Shown: piece after piece, positions 29,551 through 34,307 of the stretch
Numbering within the stretch: position 1 is the stretch's first letter
How the letters are laid out: each line of letters opens with the position of its first letter
From: a virus
Strand: one strand, 5' to 3'
IMG/VR virus record: IMGVR_UViG_3300042154_000130
Coordinates: 1 to 34,307 of that record
DNA: 34,307 bases
Position numbers and translations under genes: made by a program
The notes under the pieces: generated by a model
Databases searched by the model: none
Told to the model about the DNA's origin: nothing
The model's input: only the letters and a program-made list of their open reading frames with translations

Positions 29551-31634
29551 TGCCTATAACAGTCAAGCATTTAAAGGTATCAACCGTTCCTGATGCTGGG
29601 GATGACACACTTGTAGAGCCGTCAGATTGGAACGCAGACCATACCCTTACTGGGTTGGGTACGATGGCAGAACAAAATGCCAATGCTGTAGCTATTACAG
29701 GCGGTACGATTAGCGGTGTAACTATTCCTGCATCCAATGTCACAGGTACGCTTGGCGTTCCGAATGGCGGTACAGGTGCAACTACCCTTACAGGCTATGT
29801 AAAGGGCGCAGGTACTTCTGCATTAACCGCAGCAGCAACTATCCCAAACACGGATATTACGGGTTTAGGCACGGCTTCTACCAAGGATGCTGGCGCAGCA
29901 CTAGGCGTAGCTACCTTAGATGCAGGCGGTAAAGTACCTGTTTCTGAACTTCCAGCCGCAGTATTGGGCGCACTTAGTTACCAAGGAACATGGGATGCAA
30001 GCACTAATACCCCTACCCTTACTTCTTCTGTTGGTTCTAAGGGTTATTACTATGTGGTTAGCGTTGCTGGTAATACTAACCTTAACGGGATTACTGATTG
30101 GCTTGTGGGCGATTGGGCAGTATTTAATGGTTCTATTTGGCAAAAAGTAGATAACACCGAAACGGTAACATCCGTAAACGGTCAGACTGGCGCAGTCGTA
30201 TTAACCACAACTAATGTAGCCGAAGGTACAAACCTTTATTACACGGATGCACGGGCTAGGGGCGCAATTAGCGCAGGTACAGGCATTAGCTATAACAGCA
30301 CGACAGGCGTAGTAACCAACGCTGCTCCCGATCAAACCGTAGTTTTAACTGGCGGTACAGGCATAAGCACTAGCGGCACATACCCTAGCTTTACCGTAAC
30401 GAACACCGCACCTGACCAAACGGTAGCTTTGTCTAGTGGTACTGGCATAAGCGTTACTGGCACTTATCCTACTTTTACTGTTACTAATACTGCCCCATCT
30501 AGCGGTGGTACGGTAACAAGCGTTACAGGCACAGCACCCGTAGTATCTTCAGGCGGCAATACCCCTGCTATATCTATGCCAGCCGCAACTACTTCTGTAA
30601 ACGGGTACTTAACAAGCACAGATTGGAATACATTTAATAACAAAACTTCCAATACAGGTACGGTAACTTCTGTTGGTGGTACTGGCACAGTAAACGGCAT
30701 TACTCTTACTGGAACAGTTACCACTAGCGGTAATTTAACGCTTGGTGGCACATTATCAGGGGTTAGCCTTACAACTCAGGTAACAGGAACACTACCTTTA
30801 GGCAATGGTGGCACAGGCGGAACAACTGCTGCAACTGCTAGAACAGGCATTGGTGCTACTACCGTTGGTGGAAATTTCTTTACCCTTACTAATCCATCAG
30901 CTATTACATTCCCAAGAATGAACGCTGATAACACAGTTTCAGCTTTAGATGCAGCTTCTTTCCGTACAGCCATTGGTGCTGGCACAGGATCAGGAACAGT
31001 AACTTCAGTAGGTGCTTCAGTACCTGCGTTTTTGTCTGTTTCAGGTAGCCCAATTACTACAAGCGGAACTTTGGCTATTAGTTATTCAGGCACAGCTTTG
31101 CCTGTAGCAAACGGTGGAACTGGATTTACTACTGGTTATCGTTTGTTTCAATCCGAATTTACAACAAGTATTAACGCTAATACTAATAGGACAGTAGGAG
31201 CATATGGTAGTTATGGTTTTGGCGCAACTAATACACCAACTAACTCAGGTATTTTGTATAGTTTTACAAGCGGCTCAGACGGAAGCGGTGATGGCGGTCA
31301 ATTTTGGCAAGATTATGTAACCAATAACCTGTATTTAAGACAGCGTTGGGGCGGTTCTTATGGTAGCTGGACACAATTTTTAACAACTACTGGTAATGCA
31401 GCTACCGCTACAACAGCCACAAACCAATCAGGCGGTACTGTATCTGCAACTACTATTTCAGCTAGTGGTGGTATTACCGCTACTTCAGCAGCACCGTTTT
31501 TCTTAAACGCAACAACTGTATCTGCAAACTTTACTATTCCAGCTAGTTTTAATGCTAGTTCTGCTGGGCCAATAACCATTAATACTGGCGTTACAGTTAC
31601 CGTTTCTACTGGTTCTAGCTGGGTTGTTGTGTAA
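29550..31634 (+). CDS. long tail fibre protein
   Basis: This 694-residue protein starts in a TAATG overlap with the portal gene, an uncommon place for a fibre. It opens with PITVKHLKVSTVPDAGDDT and WNADHTLTGLGTMAEQ, then Gly/Thr-rich shaft repeats. NVAEGTNLYYTDARARGAIS near residue 230 is a classic shaft motif. Two 28-residue repeats (30330-30497) follow, then more GTVTSV-type strands. The tip carries a domain with FQSEFTTSINANTNRTVGAY and a Trp/Arg-rich part, and the end matches that of the fibre at 9972-10889. It should bind the host surface. Confidence 0.85.
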   Translation: MPITVKHLKVSTVPDAGDDTLVEPSDWNADHTLTGLGTMAEQNANAVAITGGTISGVTIPASNVTGTLGVPNGGTGATTLTGYVKGAGTSALTAAATIPNTDITGLGTASTKDAGAALGVATLDAGGKVPVSELPAAVLGALSYQGTWDASTNTPTLTSSVGSKGYYYVVSVAGNTNLNGITDWLVGDWAVFNGSIWQKVDNTETVTSVNGQTGAVVLTTTNVAEGTNLYYTDARARGAISAGTGISYNSTTGVVTNAAPDQTVVLTGGTGISTSGTYPSFTVTNTAPDQTVALSSGTGISVTGTYPTFTVTNTAPSSGGTVTSVTGTAPVVSSGGNTPAISMPAATTSVNGYLTSTDWNTFNNKTSNTGTVTSVGGTGTVNGITLTGTVTTSGNLTLGGTLSGVSLTTQVTGTLPLGNGGTGGTTAATARTGIGATTVGGNFFTLTNPSAITFPRMNADNTVSALDAASFRTAIGAGTGSGTVTSVGASVPAFLSVSGSPITTSGTLAISYSGTALPVANGGTGFTTGYRLFQSEFTTSINANTNRTVGAYGSYGFGATNTPTNSGILYSFTSGSDGSGDGGQFWQDYVTNNLYLRQRWGGSYGSWTQFLTTTGNAATATTATNQSGGTVSATTISASGGITATSAAPFFLNATTVSANFTIPASFNASSAGPITINTGVTVTVSTGSSWVVV
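30330..30497 (+). repeat. two tandem 84-bp units in the long tail fibre
   Basis: Units 30330-30413 and 30414-30497 each encode 28 residues. They begin DQTVVLTGGTGIS and DQTVALSSGTGIS and both end FTVTNTAP. The protein repeat is closer than the DNA repeat, so it is old. It likely forms repeated turns of the fibre shaft. Confidence 0.8.
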
Positions 31635-32107
31635 TGTTTTCAACAGCTTTTCAGGCTAATGCGTTTCAAAATAACGCATTTCAAGTCTACATTCCTCCAC
31701 CTTCAGATGGTAAAGTTGGTGGGGATGATGCTACTTGGACTTATGAAGAATTAAGGCGCATTAAAAAGTTACAGCAAAAGATTGCTGAACGGCAGCGTTT
31801 ACTTGAAAAAGCTACTAAAGATGCTAATGCTTCACGCAAACAAGCATTTAAAGATTTAATTGATCCTGTTGCTAAAGTTAAGCAACCTAAAGTACAATCC
31901 AAACAAGAGGTTAAAGCTGATATACCGTCAGTCGATACACAAGAATTACAGCGGTCTATAAGCTACCTTGAAAGACAACGGGATAACATCCTTGCGGCAG
32001 TAGCTTACAGAAACCAGCAATATCTCATTCAAGAGCAATTGCGAGTATTGGAAGCCAAACGCCTAGAGGAACTAGACGATGAGGTTTCATTATTACTACT
32101 GCTTTAG
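31634..32107 (+). CDS. coiled-coil protein with short N-terminal repeat
   Basis: This 157-residue protein starts in a TAATG overlap. The opening MFSTAFQANAFQNNAFQVY has three AFQ-type repeats, a known start of small phage proteins. The rest is long charged helix (IKKLQQKIAERQRLLEKATK; LERQRDNILAAVAYRNQQYL), very likely a coiled coil, ending in five leucines. A scaffold or virion-adaptor role is possible. Its last 19 bases overlap the next gene, whose apparent AUU start lies inside it. Confidence 0.65.
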   Translation: MFSTAFQANAFQNNAFQVYIPPPSDGKVGGDDATWTYEELRRIKKLQQKIAERQRLLEKATKDANASRKQAFKDLIDPVAKVKQPKVQSKQEVKADIPSVDTQELQRSISYLERQRDNILAAVAYRNQQYLIQEQLRVLEAKRLEELDDEVSLLLLL

Positions 32108-32997
32108 ACCCACACGCTGAATATAAAAAGGCTTACGACCACTTACACGCTGGCAGATACGAAGCTGGCTTTAGAGGGTTTGAATATCGTTGGCATCCTG
32201 ACATTATTGCCAAGCAAGCCCAGCCTTATGCACCTGCTTTAAAAATGCCTGTATGGAGAGGTGAACCGCTAATTGGCAAGTCGATCACCGTACAGATGGA
32301 ACAAGGCTTTGGTGACATTATTATGTTTGCCCGTTTTTTACCTGCTTTAAAGGCTTTAGGGGCTGCTAGGGTCGTTGTTTTGCAAGAAGGTACATTGCAC
32401 TACCTCTTAGGTCAAATTCACGCTGTAGATGTGTTTAGCAACGATTTAGAGAACGGTGTAGCCAAGGATTCAGACTACTGGATTGGTTCAATGTCGCTGC
32501 CGTATTACATTTCGCTACAGCACCCCATAGTCAAGGCGATGTTTCCTGTAACACGCAAGAAAATTGTAGGTTCAGAAGGCTATTTACACGCTATTCCTAG
32601 CAATATACCGCCTAAGATTGGGGTAAATTGGGAAGCATCTAAGCAAACTTTGTATTACATCAAGTCTATTGCCAATGAGCATATGGCTGAAATGGTCGGG
32701 GATGACGCATATAGCTTAAATCCTAACTCTGATGGGCTATTTCATCCACTTCCTAACGATGGTTGGAAGAAAAACTGGGTACAAACCGCATCCCACATGA
32801 AAGCAATGAAGGGAATTGTGACTGTTGACACGGGAACAGCCCATTTAGCAGGTGCTTTGGGCGTAAAATGCGTAGTTTTGCTACCTAAAGAAGAATTTGT
32901 ATGCTGGCGGTGGAAAAATGCCCGTTGGTATGACAGTATTTGCTTACTTAGGCCTAGTGAATACGATCAATTGCCTGAAATTATAAGGAGAATGTAA
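32089..32997 (+). CDS. GT9/heptosyltransferase-like protein with apparent AUU start
   Basis: Coding similarity starts well before the first ATG (32245). In the same frame, upstream codons read ALDPHAEYKKAYDHLHAGRY then EAGFRGFEYRWHP, a TPR-like opening typical of this family. In-frame TGA lies at 32080-32082 and no ATG, GTG, TTG or CTG occurs before 32245. ATT at 32089 or 32092 follows a good GAGGT ribosome site (32081-32085) at 3-6 bases, giving about 302 residues. The body has VQMEQGFGDIIMFARFLPAL and TVDTGTAHLAGALGV, the signature of glycosyltransferase family 9 and related proteins. A frameshift error near 32079-32092 is the alternative. Substrate unknown. Confidence 0.72.
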   Translation: MITTALDPHAEYKKAYDHLHAGRYEAGFRGFEYRWHPDIIAKQAQPYAPALKMPVWRGEPLIGKSITVQMEQGFGDIIMFARFLPALKALGAARVVVLQEGTLHYLLGQIHAVDVFSNDLENGVAKDSDYWIGSMSLPYYISLQHPIVKAMFPVTRKKIVGSEGYLHAIPSNIPPKIGVNWEASKQTLYYIKSIANEHMAEMVGDDAYSLNPNSDGLFHPLPNDGWKKNWVQTASHMKAMKGIVTVDTGTAHLAGALGVKCVVLLPKEEFVCWRWKNARWYDSICLLRPSEYDQLPEIIRRM

Positions 32998-33374
32998 TGC
33001 GTTGCCCCAAATGCGGATATTCCGAAGGAAATCATGTTGAAGTTAAGCAAACTGACGAGGAATTTTTCTTAGAATGGTGGACACCTACTATTGGCTTAGA
33101 AGCAGCCAAAGCATCGTGGCAGGATAAGGTAGCCATGAAATCTAGGGAAGCCCCTATGGTGATGCCTGACATTCAAGGACACATAAGCATGGCTGACGGT
33201 ACATGGGTAGGCAGCCGATCCGCACACCGTGAGAACCTAAAGCGTAATAACTGCGTGGAAATAGGCGATGCTGTGCCAATGCAGAATAAACCCATTGAAA
33301 TTAGCCGCAAAGATCAAGAAGCCCGTAAACGGCAGATTGCTGAGATTGCTTACTCCAAACTTTCTTACCGATAG
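32997..33374 (+). CDS. conserved phage protein with single CxxC knuckle
   Basis: This 125-residue protein starts in a TAATG overlap. The N-terminus MRCPKCGY has only one Cys pair (3 and 6), so any zinc site would need a partner chain or be degenerate. The core PMVMPDIQGHISMADGTWVG then SRSAHRENLKRNNCVEIGD is a widespread motif of small phage proteins located before scaffold and capsid genes. The end is a basic helix. A head-assembly role is suggested by position only. Confidence 0.68.
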   Translation: MRCPKCGYSEGNHVEVKQTDEEFFLEWWTPTIGLEAAKASWQDKVAMKSREAPMVMPDIQGHISMADGTWVGSRSAHRENLKRNNCVEIGDAVPMQNKPIEISRKDQEARKRQIAEIAYSKLSYR

Positions 33375-33382
33375 GAACAACC

Positions 33383-34307
33383 ATGTCAGATGACCGCAGA
33401 GAATTACTTGAAGCAGCACTAGACCAAGCCGAAGAAGGCACACTTGAAACCCCTGTTGAAAAGGAGATTGAAGTAAATGACGATCCAATCCAAACCGAAA
33501 ACGCCAGCGAAGAAAGTAGCAGCGAAGAAACCAGTCGTGACGAAAAAGGCCGTTTCAAAGCCCAAGAAGCCAGTTCCAGTCAAGATAGTGCTGAAGAATC
33601 TGACTTGGTGGGAGAAGCTAATGATGCTCCTGATGAGGAAATAAAACGCCCTACTACTTGGAAAAAAGAGTATGTCGATGTTTGGAACAAGATGCAGGAA
33701 GGCAAACCGCTAGATAAAGCGGAGTTTGCTAAATTTGCTGAATATGCCAACCAGCGTGAATCAGAATACAAAAAGGGCGTTTCTGCCTACAAAGCAGAAG
33801 CCGACAATGCACGGCAACTTACGGAAGCGATTGGCCCTTACATTCCTGAACTGCAAGCGCAAGGTATTCATCCTGTAACTTGGATTAACAATCTAGGTCG
33901 GGCGCACATGGTTTTATCTAAAGCACCCTACAACGAAAAGGTGCAGATGTTCCATAGACTTGCACAAGATTATGGAATACAATTAAATCAAGACGCAGTT
34001 CAGATGCCTGAACAAGCGTATGTAGACCCGTATCAGCAACAGTTAATGCAACAACTTCAAGCTACACAGCAACAAGTTCAGCAACTATCGCAGATTCGGG
34101 AGCAAGAGGAAAATGCTCGATTGACCCAAGAAATCAGTCGAGTAAGTAGTGACAAAGAGCGGTTTCCGCACTTTGAGATGGTACGGGAAGATATGGCTCA
34201 ATTACTTGAGCGAGGTTTAGCCCCAAACCTAGAAACGGCTTATGCCAAAGCGGTGCGTATGAATGACGAAGCGTACAAGCTAGAGCAGGATAAACTCCTG
34301 AAATCAG
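33383..34307 (+). CDS. scaffold-like protein, N-terminal part (continues at 1-190)
   Basis: The frame starts ATG 33383 behind ATAGGAACAACC and stays open to the right edge. Joined to bases 1-190 it makes 362 residues. The first 90 residues are very acidic and Ser/Glu-rich, followed by RPTTWKKEYVDVWNKM and a helical part (KKGVSAYKAEADNARQLTE). A Gln-rich coiled coil runs over residues about 215-250. An acidic disordered start plus a helical, Gln-rich body right before the capsid gene is typical of phage scaffolding proteins. The role is inferred from context and composition. Confidence 0.78.
   Translation, partial: MSDDRRELLEAALDQAEEGTLETPVEKEIEVNDDPIQTENASEESSSEETSRDEKGRFKAQEASSSQDSAEESDLVGEANDAPDEEIKRPTTWKKEYVDVWNKMQEGKPLDKAEFAKFAEYANQRESEYKKGVSAYKAEADNARQLTEAIGPYIPELQAQGIHPVTWINNLGRAHMVLSKAPYNEKVQMFHRLAQDYGIQLNQDAVQMPEQAYVDPYQQQLMQQLQATQQQVQQLSQIREQEENARLTQEISRVSSDKERFPHFEMVREDMAQLLERGLAPNLETAYAKAVRMNDEAYKLEQDKLLKS
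34282..34307. repeat. right copy of 26-bp terminal overlap
   Basis: This stretch matches bases 1-26 with one silent difference (A here, G at base 25). It marks the point where the circular map was opened. Confidence 0.88.

Noticed and set aside
30464-30751. 95-codon minus-strand frame
   Set aside because: It is antisense to the Thr/Gly-rich fibre; the Val/Pro-rich composition is the usual shadow of such repeats.
1-34307. CRISPR array, tRNA genes, insertion sequences, integrase and attachment site
   Set aside because: I looked for spaced direct repeats, cloverleaf patterns, transposase motifs and recombinase motifs and saw none.

Overview
The window looks like an essentially complete genome of an uncultured tailed phage with a podovirus-type, P22-like virion. 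Bases 34282-34307 repeat bases 1-26 with a single mismatch, and one scaffold-like gene runs off the right end and continues in frame from the left end. The sequence is therefore best read as a circle of about 34,281 bp cut open inside that gene. The long P22-type portal, gp4-like adaptor, tail hub protein, internal virion proteins, GH19 endolysin and three-helix holin point to a Gram-negative host. A freshwater betaproteobacterium is my guess from general resemblance, not something the sequence proves. No tRNA, integrase, DNA polymerase, primase-helicase or RNA polymerase gene was recognised, so replication must rely heavily on the host.

Layout on the circle. The late rightward block starts with an operator near 25245. 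It continues through small and large terminase, a small beta-rich protein, portal, a long tail fibre, a coiled-coil protein, a GT9-like protein that seems to start at AUU, a small conserved protein and the scaffold (25278 to the right end, then 1-190). Next come capsid, a possible decoration protein, a rho-independent terminator (1539-1573), adaptor, tail hub, an acetyltransferase, a protein with an S74 chaperone end and large internal virion proteins (214-9972). A receptor-binding cassette of fibres and assembly proteins follows (9972-12848), then lysis genes (12856-14713) and an HNH nuclease (14706-15161).

Two leftward groups follow: three small genes (15123-15927), and a recombination group with a RecB-type nuclease and an SSB-like protein (16162-17758). 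A 73-residue Cro-like regulator (17884-18105) diverges from the second group. Between 18106 and 18595 there is no gene. Most of that stretch (18125-18480) folds on paper into an elaborate RNA with long stems and two possible pseudoknots. The early rightward block (18596-23735) carries small proteins, a replication-initiator-like protein, a TET-associated-type glycosyltransferase, a PAPS-reductase-like protein and RusA. A run of small genes (23744-25236) leads back to the terminases.

The most notable regulatory feature is a 14-bp palindrome, TTAAG-N4-CTTAA. It occurs five times, once in or next to each putative promoter of the genome, and in the two clearest cases it fills the spacer between -35 and -10. 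The Cro-like protein is the obvious candidate to bind it, which would place early, recombination and late genes under one small regulator.
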